Assembly: GCA_030652945.1 (NCBI GenBank)
Contig: JAUSAI010000175.1
Span: 1-40,418, forward strand
DNA length: 40,418 nt
Source: Caldisericota bacterium
GTDB lineage: Bacteria > Caldisericota > Caldisericia > Cryosericales > Cryosericaceae
Reading direction: 5' to 3'
The notes beneath the pieces are model-generated. The model did not search any database. It saw only the letters and a program-made list of their open reading frames with translations, and was not told the origin of the DNA. Made by a program: the position numbers and the translations under genes. How positions within the stretch are numbered: position 1 is the first letter of the stretch; each line of letters opens with the position of its first letter. This document shows positions 35,106-40,418 of this stretch, piece after piece.

Positions 35106-35133
35106 TTGACAATACCCCGTAGCCCACTACAAT
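35106..35133 (+). promoter_or_regulatory. Promoter of tRNA-Asn
   Basis: TTGACA (35106-35111), 16 bases, TACAAT (35128-35133) lie right after the rpoD stop, nine bases before the mature tRNA 5' end. Hexamers and spacer length are the same as at the grpE promoter. Confidence 0.88.
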
Positions 35134-35142
35134 GTCCACTGT

Positions 35143-35218
35143 TCCCCGATAGCTCAATGGTGGTAGCACTGGACTGTTAATCCGGGGGTTGTAGGTTCGA
35201 GTCCTACTCGGGGAGCCA
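35143..35218 (+). tRNA. tRNA-Asn (anticodon GTT)
   Basis: TCCCCGA (35143-35149) pairs with TCGGGGA (35208-35214), followed by G and an encoded CCA (35216-35218). The anticodon stem CTGGA/TCCGG encloses the loop CTGTTAA with GTT at 35176-35178. The T-arm contains GGTTCGAGTCC. The length of 76 bases including CCA is normal. Confidence 0.97.
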
Positions 35219-35258
35219 GCATTCTATCCGCCACCTTGGCGTTGTTCCTTCAATTCGA

Positions 35259-35296
35259 GACCCCGTTGGGTGAACCCCACGGGGTCTTCTTGTTTT
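35259..35296 (+). terminator. Intrinsic terminator after tRNA-Asn
   Basis: GACCCCGT (35259-35266) and ACGGGGTC (35279-35286) form an 8-bp stem, with inner GGG/CCC pairs across a TGAA turn, followed by TTCTTGTTTT. It closes the tRNA transcript 41 bases after the CCA end. Confidence 0.85.
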
Positions 35297-35362
35297 CCAT
35301 CTCTGATTGGCCTGGACCGGGTCTCTGCTAGACGCCGCCAAAGGGGATGGCCTCCCGGCAGG

Positions 35363-35614
35363 CTATCTGGTGCCGCGCCTGATGCCTCGCACTACAACGA
35401 TCAACAGAATCGCACCCACCGTCGCCGTAATGAGAGCTCCAAGCAATCCGACACTCTTGATCTTCAGCAGCCCGAACACGTATCCGCCGACGACGCCGCC
35501 GATCGCACCGATGATCAGGTCTCCCAGCAAGCCGTAGCCGCTGCCTTTCATGACTTGACCCGCAAGCCAGCCCGCTGCGATACCGATGATGATGAACCAG
35601 ACCCACTCTGGCAT
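35363..35614 (-). CDS. GlsB/YeaQ/YmgE-family small membrane protein
   Basis: The 83-residue protein is of the transglycosylase-associated (GlsB/YeaQ/YmgE) family, small hydrophobic proteins that are often stress-induced and whose biochemical role is unknown. It has three hydrophobic helices (about 4-20, 28-50 and 55-76) and the family core GLLGDLIIGAIGG at 28-40, with a basic C-terminus. I start at the ATG at 35614, which has CAGGGAGG about 9 bases upstream. The longer frame lacks a site. It stands alone on the opposite strand between tRNA-Asn and ispE, with its own promoter (35778-35806). It could take part in the cell-envelope stress response, but this is a family inference. Confidence 0.9.
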   Translation of the reverse strand: MPEWVWFIIIGIAAGWLAGQVMKGSGYGLLGDLIIGAIGGVVGGYVFGLLKIKSVGLLGALITATVGAILLIVVVRGIRRGTR

Positions 35615-35777
35615 ATCCTCGCCTCCCTGTTCTGGAATCCTTGTATTGGATTGACTGTCGAACATCAGATAGACCGCAACATCGACGAGTACCAGCCACT
35701 TCCCGTCCGTTGACTCTCGTTCAGGACAAGATGAGCTGATTCAGACGCCGACACATGGTGGACATCCTGCCAATGCT

Positions 35778-35806
35778 ATGCTATCAAAACGCAATAGTCG
35801 TGTCAA
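35778..35806 (-). promoter_or_regulatory. Promoter of the GlsB-family gene
   Basis: On the minus strand TTGACA (35806-35801), 17 bases, TAGCAT (35783-35778) form a good sigma-A promoter. A second TAGCAT overlaps 5 bases further on. The untranslated leader to the ATG at 35614 would be about 155 bases, and I see no further gene in 35615-36029. Confidence 0.65.
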
Positions 35807-36029
35807 TCCCCCCTATCCGTTTCCGGCGGCGTTCCCAATTTCGTCTCCGACACTGCGAGAAGTGCCCGGGCAGGACTCCTGGCAAAAGCTCAACGGGCCT
35901 GGTTCTCGGGCTGACCTTTGGCATCAAGCACACTTGTCGCGACACGACCCGCGAACTACCTGAGATCGTTCCCTGACACGTGCGGCACTGTGCCGAGCCC
36001 CGGGGGGTACGCTTCAATTCGTTCAACAC

Positions 36030-36035
36030 TATACT
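36030..36035 (+). promoter_or_regulatory. -10 element of ispE, leaderless arrangement
   Basis: TATACT ends six bases before the ispE ATG (36042), placing the expected transcript start on the A of the start codon. No good -35 hexamer lies at 16-18 bases and no ribosome site precedes the ATG. The spacing is identical to that at mraZ. Confidence 0.45.
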
Positions 36036-36041
36036 TGTCCT

Positions 36042-36980
36042 ATGAGCGATTGGACAGAACGTCGCGCCAGCGATGCTCGACAACACGTGCATGTCGAAAC
36101 AAGGATCAAGGTCAATGCCTGGCTGCACGTGCTACCCAGGCAAGACGGCCAAACGCTTCATGAGTTGGAGTCGCTCTTCCTGAGCGTTGCTGCGGGCGAT
36201 CGGCTCACCGTCGAGGCGGTTCCATCTTCGTCCGCAGAGTTTCGTCTCACGTCCAATCGCCCTGACTTGGTTCCGGGCAATTCCGTGCACCAAGCTTGGA
36301 CTCGCTTCACGAGTGCCATCCAGCCACTCGCCGGGCATCGCGACTTTCGGATTTCCGCGCATCTGGAGAAACGCATTCCCGAGAAGAGCGGCCTCGGCGC
36401 GGCCAGCGGTGACGCAGGAGCAGCACTGCTCCTGCTGAACGAGCTCCACGGGTTTCCCCTTGGCCACGATCAGCTCCTCGCTCTCGCGAGTTCGCTCGGT
36501 TCTGATGTCCCGTTCTTCCTTCGGTCAGGGCCCTGCATCGTGCGCGGCATGGGGGAGATCGTCGACCCCATCCCCACACTCCCTCGACGGTGGTGCTGCA
36601 TCGCCCTGCCAACGTTCCGTGTCGATACGAGGCGGGCCTACATGACTCTCGACGACGCCATCAACCGAGGCGGAGCATCGGGAATGGAGCCCACGGTCGA
36701 CTTGAACGCCGTCGTCGAAGCTCTTCGCACTGGCACTCCGCTTCGAGGCTCCGACGATGCGCGCCTCAACTCATTTGATGCAACTCTCGGGGAGAACACC
36801 GCGAGCTACCTCGGCATTCGCAGCATGCTTCTCGCGGGTGGCGCCATTCTCGCCGGTCTCAGCGGTTCAGGGAGTGCCATCTTTGGCATATATGCAGAAA
36901 GGGCAGCCGCAGAAGCAGCTGCCCTTGAAGTCCAGCGACGCATCAGCGCCGTGCAGACACTTGTCGCGGAGATTCTCTAG
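36042..36980 (+). CDS. ispE: 4-diphosphocytidyl-2-C-methyl-D-erythritol kinase IspE
   Basis: IspE phosphorylates CDP-methylerythritol in the non-mevalonate isoprenoid pathway and so feeds undecaprenyl carrier synthesis. The 312-residue GHMP-kinase protein has the substrate lysine K23 in the RIKVNAWLHV block. LHEL takes the place of YHEL, the ATP loop SGLGAASGDAGAALLLLN matches the family PxxGLGGGSSDAA pattern, and GSDVPFFL is present. The C-terminal block GGAILAGLSGSGSAIFG is also present. The ATG lacks a ribosome site. The gene converges on rplL with only three bases between the stops. Confidence 0.94.
   Translation: MSDWTERRASDARQHVHVETRIKVNAWLHVLPRQDGQTLHELESLFLSVAAGDRLTVEAVPSSSAEFRLTSNRPDLVPGNSVHQAWTRFTSAIQPLAGHRDFRISAHLEKRIPEKSGLGAASGDAGAALLLLNELHGFPLGHDQLLALASSLGSDVPFFLRSGPCIVRGMGEIVDPIPTLPRRWCCIALPTFRVDTRRAYMTLDDAINRGGASGMEPTVDLNAVVEALRTGTPLRGSDDARLNSFDATLGENTASYLGIRSMLLAGGAILAGLSGSGSAIFGIYAERAAAEAAALEVQRRISAVQTLVAEIL
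36899..36926 (-). terminator. Possible rplL terminator hairpin inside ispE
   Basis: On the minus strand AAGGGCAGC and GCTGCCCTT (36926-36918 and 36907-36899) form a 9-bp stem with a 10-base loop, followed by TCT and no longer U-run. It begins about 58 bases after the rplL stop, inside the ispE reading frame, where it encodes an alanine-rich helix. It could end the rplJL transcript, but the alanine coding may explain it. Confidence 0.35.
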
Positions 36981-36983
36981 AGA

Positions 36984-37346
36984 CTACTTCACCTCGACAG
37001 TTGCGCCCACAGCCTCAAGCTTGGCCTTGATTTCATTGGCTTCCTTTTCAGGAATGTGCTCCTTGACTGGCTTTGGAGCACCGTCAACAACGTCCTTCGA
37101 CTCCTTGAGACCCAAGCCAGTGATCTCACGGACCACCTTGATGACTTCAATCTTCTTGTCGCCAACGACTTTTAGAATCGCGTCAAACTCGGTCTTGACT
37201 TCGGCAACGGCAACCGGGCCGGCAGCGGCAACGGCAACCGGGGCAGCAGCCGACACGCCGAACTTCTCTTCGATCATCTTGACAAGATCAGCAAGGTCCA
37301 GTACGGTCATGCTCTCAATTGCTGAAAGGATCTCTTCTTTGGTCAT
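36984..37346 (-). CDS. rplL: 50S ribosomal protein L7/L12
   Basis: L7/L12 forms the stalk that recruits translation factors. The 120-residue protein has the N-terminal dimerisation helix pair ([27 protein letters not shown]). An alanine/valine-rich hinge (about 33-50) and the C-terminal factor-binding domain ([36 protein letters not shown], given as '[15 protein letters not shown]') follow. AGGAGG precedes the ATG by about 7 bases. It follows rplJ after 24 bases. Unlike the usual case, rpoB does not come next: ispE ends convergently three bases away. Confidence 0.97.
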   Translation of the reverse strand: MTKEEILSAIESMTVLDLADLVKMIEEKFGVSAAAPVAVAAAGPVAVAEVKTEFDAILKVVGDKKIEVIKVVREITGLGLKESKDVVDGAPKPVKEHIPEKEANEIKAKLEAVGATVEVK

Positions 37347-37370
37347 GTGATTCCTCCTGGTAGTAGTCTG

Positions 37371-37916
37371 TTATGTCTGTAGTACAGTCTGAGCTCTGAG
37401 TTCGCGAACCTTGTCAAGAGCGTACACAACACTGCTGACTGTCTGCTTGAGCGCCATCGCGAGCCCAGTAATCGGCCCGTTCATGCCACGGCAGACTTGA
37501 CCGATCAACTCATTCCGGCCCGGCAGCTGGGCAAGACGTTCCGCCATGGATTCGTCAAAGAACGTCCCATTGACGATTGCTCCCTTCACGGCAAATCGCT
37601 GTTCGCCAACCTTCCCTGTCGGCTTCTTGTAGACTGCCTTCACAAGCGTCGACGGATCGAGCTCGCCAAAGCCGATGGCAGTCATCTGCCTGAAGAGCGA
37701 CTCCGGGACCTGGAGTCCGATCTCCTTGACCGATCTCTCCAACAGGGTGTTCTTCACCACGACGTACTCGATCCCCTGTTTGGCAAGCTTCTTTCGTTCT
37801 GCCGAGAGAAAGGTCGCTTTCAGGCCCTCATATCCGACGAAGACAATCGAATTGGTTGCCTTCATCTTCTGGACCAGTTGACTCACCAAAGCCATCTTCT
37901 GTTCCTTCGTTAACAC
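37371..37916 (-). CDS. rplJ: 50S ribosomal protein L10
   Basis: L10 anchors the L7/L12 dimers to 23S rRNA. The 181-residue protein has the N-terminal globular part with YEGLKATFLSAERKKLAKQG and YVVVKNTLLERS, and a C-terminal helix for L12 dimers (SSVVYALDKVRELRAQ). It starts with GTG at 37916, with GAGGAGG about 7 bases upstream. The 151-base gap from rplA holds a leader with a terminator-like hairpin and the signature of an L10 leader (see below). L10 is expected to control rplJ-rplL translation or transcription through it. Confidence 0.96.
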   Translation of the reverse strand: MLTKEQKMALVSQLVQKMKATNSIVFVGYEGLKATFLSAERKKLAKQGIEYVVVKNTLLERSVKEIGLQVPESLFRQMTAIGFGELDPSTLVKAVYKKPTGKVGEQRFAVKGAIVNGTFFDESMAERLAQLPGRNELIGQVCRGMNGPITGLAMALKQTVSSVVYALDKVRELRAQTVLQT

Positions 37917-37934
37917 GCTTCACCTCCTCTTCAA

Positions 37935-38053
37935 CAAAGAAAAATGCTCTCCGCCAGAGACAGAGAGCCGCTTTCTACACTACGCTCGTGTACACAGGCC
38001 TCGGCGGGAACATTGAGGGACACGCCCACCCGCTGTCTAGGGCAACTACTTAC
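37935..38053 (-). promoter_or_regulatory. L10-type ribosomal leader with attenuator hairpin
   Basis: The leader between a promoter-like element and rplJ contains CCGCCGAGGC, a recognisable block of L10 leaders, and several pairing arms. It ends in GCTCTC (37968-37963) pairing with GAGAGC (37951-37946) followed by ATTTTTCTTTG (37945-37935), a transcription attenuator. L10 or the L10-L12 complex binding the upstream arm is the known family mechanism. The structure was read by eye. Confidence 0.6.
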
Positions 38054-38059
38054 GGATTG

Positions 38060-38087
38060 AGTCTAACCTAAAGCTTGCTGTTGTCCA
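38060..38087 (-). promoter_or_regulatory. Possible rplJ promoter inside rplA
   Basis: On the minus strand TGGACA (38087-38082), 16 bases, TAGACT (38065-38060) straddle the rplA stop codon. The predicted start near 38053 gives a leader of about 137 bases, the length expected for an L10 leader. Confidence 0.45.
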
Positions 38088-38757
38088 GTCTTATGGCCGG
38101 ACTCATGGTCAGACCAAGGTAGACCTTGCCAATGTAGGTTCCTTTCACAGAAGCCGGGCGCGCCTTCTGGATGGCTTCATACAGTGCCATGAAGTTACTC
38201 TTGATAGCCTCGGGAGCGAATGACGACTTGCCCAGAAGGCAGTGAACCGTACCGACCTTGTCGACACGAAACTCTATCTTTCCACCCTTGAATTCGCGAA
38301 CAGCTTTCCCCACGTCCGCGGTGACTGTGCCGGCTTTGGGGTTGGGCATGAGGCCCCGGGGACCGAGAATTCTTGCAACCTTGCCCAGAGTGGCCATCAT
38401 ATCCGGCGTGGCGACAGCGACGTCGAAGTCGAGCCAGCCTTCCTTGATCTTCTCAACCAGCTCTTCACCACCGACATAGTCGGCACCCGCTTCTTTGGCC
38501 TCAGTGCTCTTGTCGCCCTTCGTAAACACGGCCACGCGCACTGTCTTCCCTGTGCCAGCCGGAAGGCCCACAACGCCGCGCACATTCTGGTCAGCCTGCT
38601 TCGGATCGACATTGAGCTTGATGGAAGTCTCGATCGACTCGTCGAACTTGGCCGTTTTCAGCTTCGGAAGAAGCTCTGCCGCCTCGTCCAGCGTATAGAG
38701 CTTTGCAGGATCAATCAGCTTCGCTACATCCTGGTACTTCTTGCCTTTCTTTGCCAT
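38068..38757 (-). CDS. rplA: 50S ribosomal protein L1
   Basis: L1 binds the mobile L1 stalk of 23S rRNA near the exit site and in many bacteria represses its own operon. The 229-residue protein has [37 protein letters not shown]-type start (shown as 'KFDESIE' and '[10 protein letters not shown]'), [13 protein letters not shown] in the middle, and GTYIGKVYL near the end. These are family hallmarks. CGGAGGG precedes the ATG by about 5 bases. It follows rplK after 51 bases that hold a small hairpin. Confidence 0.98.
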   Translation of the reverse strand: MAKKGKKYQDVAKLIDPAKLYTLDEAAELLPKLKTAKFDESIETSIKLNVDPKQADQNVRGVVGLPAGTGKTVRVAVFTKGDKSTEAKEAGADYVGGEELVEKIKEGWLDFDVAVATPDMMATLGKVARILGPRGLMPNPKAGTVTADVGKAVREFKGGKIEFRVDKVGTVHCLLGKSSFAPEAIKSNFMALYEAIQKARPASVKGTYIGKVYLGLTMSPAIRLDNSKL

Positions 38758-38773
38758 GTATCCCTCCGTGGTT

Positions 38774-38797
38774 ACGTGGAGATGTCTCCTCCCACGT
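38774..38797 (-). other. Small hairpin between rplK and rplA
   Basis: On the minus strand ACGTGGGAG and CTCCACGT (38797-38789 and 38781-38774) pair with one bulged G around a seven-base loop. It precedes the rplA ribosome site (38763-38768) and could affect rplA translation; no family of L1 sites is matched with certainty. Confidence 0.35.
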
Positions 38798-38808
38798 GTG
38801 CTTGATTA

Positions 38809-39234
38809 CTAGTCGATGACCGTAACGCCCATGCTCTTGGCGGAACCCGCAATAATCTTGATGGCCGCCTCAAGACTGTCCGTATTGAGGTCCTCCATCT
38901 TGAGTTTCGCGATCTCCGCAAGTTGAGCTTTGGTAATGCGTCCCACCTTCTTCTTGTTGGGTTCAGCGGAACCAGCGTCAATCTTGATGGCTCTCTTGAT
39001 AAGAGAGGACGCAGGCGGCGTCTTGGTGATGAACGTAAAGGACTTGTCTTCAAAGACCGTGATGACAGCTGGTATCACCAGACCCGGCTTGTCCTTCGTA
39101 CGCTCGTTGAACTGCTTGCAGAATTCCATGATATTGACGCCCTTCTGACCCAGTGCCGGGCCAACGGGTGGAGCGGGTGTTGCCTTGCCTCCCTCGATCT
39201 GTACGCGTGCGTATCCTACGATTCTCTTCGCCAT
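38809..39234 (-). CDS. rplK: 50S ribosomal protein L11
   Basis: L11 binds the GTPase-associated region of 23S rRNA. The 141-residue protein has the proline-rich N-terminal switch ([26 protein letters not shown], noted as [11 protein letters not shown]), FITKTPPAS, and the RNA-binding C-terminal block with GSAKSMGV. All are hallmarks of the family at the usual length. GGAAGG precedes the ATG by about 9 bases. It follows nusG after 22 bases. Confidence 0.98.
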   Translation of the reverse strand: MAKRIVGYARVQIEGGKATPAPPVGPALGQKGVNIMEFCKQFNERTKDKPGLVIPAVITVFEDKSFTFITKTPPASSLIKRAIKIDAGSAEPNKKKVGRITKAQLAEIAKLKMEDLNTDSLEAAIKIIAGSAKSMGVTVID

Positions 39235-39256
39235 GGTAGAACCTTCCCCCCTGAAC

Positions 39257-39787
39257 CTAGATCTTCTTGATAAAGCCGAAGTCTATCTCCACCGGCATTT
39301 CGCGTCCAAACATCATAAGCTTGATGCGCGCCTTTTCCTTCTCTGGGGAGATGCTCTCGACCTTACCCTGCATTCCATCAAATGGTCCGCCAATGATCTG
39401 TGTCGTATCCCCTACTTCGAAGTGCAGTTTCGCAACAGCCTCTTCCTCAGAGACACGATTCTTGATAATCCTCTCAACTTCGTCGTCAGAGAGGGGAATC
39501 GGCTTCCCGTAGTTGCCAACGAACCCCAGAATGCCCGGCGTATGAGTCACGACGTTCCACGTCTCGTCATCCATGACCATCTCTACAACCAAGTACCCAG
39601 GATACACCTTCTCCTGCTTGACTTTGCGTTCCCCGTTCTTGATGATGACCTTGTTGTCAACAGGAAGAACAACCGCAAAGACCCGGTCTTCCAGGGCAAG
39701 TGTTCTTATCTTCTGCTCAAGATTGCTCTTGGCCTTCTCCTCGGCTCCAGAGTAAGTGTGCAGAAGATACCAGTTGCGGTCGGGCAT
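39257..39787 (-). CDS. nusG: Transcription termination/antitermination protein NusG
   Basis: NusG binds elongating RNA polymerase and couples it to ribosomes or Rho. The 176-residue protein has the NGN domain ([19 protein letters not shown], then [16 protein letters not shown], then GILGFVG) and a C-terminal KOW domain with [10 protein letters not shown]. Its start follows the secE stop by six bases, with a weak AAGTAGG as ribosome site. The gene is in its usual place between secE and rplK. Confidence 0.98.
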   Translation of the reverse strand: MPDRNWYLLHTYSGAEEKAKSNLEQKIRTLALEDRVFAVVLPVDNKVIIKNGERKVKQEKVYPGYLVVEMVMDDETWNVVTHTPGILGFVGNYGKPIPLSDDEVERIIKNRVSEEEAVAKLHFEVGDTTQIIGGPFDGMQGKVESISPEKEKARIKLMMFGREMPVEIDFGFIKKI

Positions 39788-39793
39788 CAGTAC

Positions 39794-40009
39794 CTACTTC
39801 ACGAGCCAGTTCAGGGCGCCTGCAAACAGATAGTCCCAGATGCCGATATAAATCGCCCAGAAGACTACAAAGGAAACGATCGTAATGCTCGATTTCGCCA
39901 ACTCTCTGGGCCGCGGCCATGTAACCCGATGTCGTATCTCGGTCCACATCGCCCGCGCCCCATCCTTCAGTCGCGCTCCAATCGTCTTGCTACTACTCAA
40001 GTTGCTCAC
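39794..40009 (-). CDS. secE: Preprotein translocase subunit SecE
   Basis: SecE stabilises the SecY channel for protein export. The 71-residue product has a short cytoplasmic helix with RVTWPRPRELAKSS (the TWP block is the family signature) and one membrane helix at about 41-62. It starts with GTG at 40009: AGGAGGAG (40013-40020) precedes it at the right spacing. A longer open frame to 40063 begins inside the tRNA-Trp gene and is not real. It sits in the conserved rpmG-tRNA-Trp-secE-nusG order. Confidence 0.95.
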   Translation of the reverse strand: MSNLSSSKTIGARLKDGARAMWTEIRHRVTWPRPRELAKSSITIVSFVVFWAIYIGIWDYLFAGALNWLVK

Positions 40010-40030
40010 GCACTCCTCCTGTACGGAAGG

Positions 40031-40106
40031 TGGCAGGCCCGGAGGGGCTCGAACCCCCAACACTCGGTTTTGGAGACCGATGCTCTACCAGTTGAACTAC
40101 GGGCCT
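40031..40106 (-). tRNA. tRNA-Trp (anticodon CCA)
   Basis: On the minus strand AGGCCCG (from 40106) pairs with CGGGCCT, followed by G and encoded CCA (40033-40031). The anticodon loop CTCCAAA gives CCA at 40073-40071. The T-arm contains GGTTCGAGCCC. The length of 76 bases including CCA is normal. It lies between rpmG and secE, the usual place. Confidence 0.97.
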
Positions 40107-40117
40107 ACCGTCAAGGG

Positions 40118-40267
40118 CTATTTGGTTTCTTTGTGCTCAGTATGCTTCTTGCAGTGCGAACAAAACTTGTTCATATGCACTTTGTCAGGGTCGTTCTTCT
40201 TGTTCTTCATACTGGTGTAGTTGTGATTCTTGCACACCGTGCACTCGAGCGTAATGATGTCTCTCAT
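40118..40267 (-). CDS. rpmG: 50S ribosomal protein L33
   Basis: This 49-residue ribosomal protein was too short to be called in an automatic track, so I translated it by hand. The sequence begins [17 protein letters not shown] and ends KHTEHKETK. It has two zinc-ligand pairs, C9-C12 (CTVC) and C36-C39 (CSHC), so it is the zinc-binding C+ form of L33. It starts 10 bases after the tuf stop with TAGGGAAAAG upstream. Position before tRNA-Trp and secE is as expected. Confidence 0.95.
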   Translation of the reverse strand: MRDIITLECTVCKNHNYTSMKNKKNDPDKVHMNKFCSHCKKHTEHKETK

Positions 40268-40277
40268 GTTCTTTTCC

Positions 40278-40418
40278 CTACTCCAGAATCTTGGTGACGA
40301 CGCCGGCGCCGACCGTGTGGCCGCCTTCGCGGATGGCGAAGCGGAGGCCTTCCTCCATGGCGATATGCGTCATGAGGGTAACGGTCATGACGACGTTGTC
40401 GCCAGGCATTGCCATCTC
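40278..40418 (-). CDS. tuf: Elongation factor Tu (C-terminal end, partial)
   Basis: Only the last 46 codons are present, and the gene runs off the window. The residues include [22 protein letters not shown] and the ending [11 protein letters not shown], the unmistakable C-terminal barrel of EF-Tu, which brings aminoacyl-tRNA to the ribosome. It stops 10 bases before rpmG, so tuf-rpmG-tRNA-Trp-secE-nusG is likely one unit. Confidence 0.97.
   Translation of the reverse strand, partial: EMAMPGDNVVMTVTLMTHIAMEEGLRFAIREGGHTVGAGVVTKILE

Noticed and set aside
35784-36128. A 114-codon minus-strand frame between the GlsB gene and ispE
   Set aside because: Overlaps the start of ispE and the GlsB promoter; no recognised domain or ribosome site.
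40010-40063. N-terminal extension of secE
   Set aside because: It starts inside the tRNA-Trp gene; the GTG at 40009 has a strong ribosome site.
1-40418. CRISPR arrays, transposases, integrases, defence or toxin-antitoxin genes
   Set aside because: No spaced repeats, transposase motifs or such families seen on either strand; every large stretch is explained by housekeeping genes.

Overview
The window is a dense, moderately GC-rich bacterial chromosome segment made almost entirely of housekeeping operons. I see no phage, insertion sequence, CRISPR array, toxin or defence locus. Gene order is of the Gram-positive type: mraZ-rsmH-ftsL-ftsI-murE-mraY-murD-ftsW-murG-murC-murB-ftsQ-(DUF881)x2-sbp-ftsA-ftsZ, holB-ricT, recO-glyQ-glyS-ppdK-dgt-dnaG-rpoD, and tuf-rpmG-tRNA-Trp-secE-nusG-rplK-rplA-rplJ-rplL. 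Several proteins (DnaK, MurC, MurE) have family motifs unlike Bacillus or Escherichia. This suits a deep-branching or candidate lineage with Bacillota-like synteny (Caldisericota, Thermotogota or similar), but the phylum cannot be fixed from sequence reading alone.

Region 1 (1-16.8 kb, minus strand) is the division and cell-wall cluster. It starts at an MraZ-box promoter near 16.77-16.80 kb and runs to ftsZ at the left edge. Most neighbours overlap by a few bases (ATGA or GTGA junctions), so translation is probably coupled from mraZ to ftsA. The cluster makes UDP-MurNAc peptides (MurB-E), lipid I and II (MraY, MurG), the septal synthase (FtsW, FtsI) and the divisome core (FtsL, FtsQ, FtsA, FtsZ). 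murF and ddl are not in it.

Region 2 (16.8-23.6 kb, minus strand) holds mnmA-ricT-holB and the chaperone operon grpE-dnaK-dnaJ. The latter has a near-consensus sigma-A promoter followed by a CIRCE-type HrcA operator.

Region 3 (23.6-37.0 kb, plus strand) starts divergently from grpE. deoC-recO-glyQ-glyS-ppdK-dgt-dnaG-rpoD read one way and include the macromolecular synthesis genes dnaG-rpoD. tRNA-Asn with its own promoter and terminator follows, then a small opposite-strand GlsB/YeaQ-type membrane protein gene, then ispE.

Region 4 (37.0-40.4 kb, minus strand) is the tuf-rpmG-trnW-secE-nusG-rplKAJL block, with an L10-type leader before rplJ. It converges on ispE with only three bases between the genes, and rpoBC does not follow rplL.

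The most interesting signals are regulatory: a three-box MraZ operator embedded in an extended -10 promoter, two genes (mraZ and ispE) placed as if transcribed without a leader, a compensated CIRCE variant, and terminator-like hairpins at unexpected places around dgt and dnaG. I found no convincing new multi-gene system.
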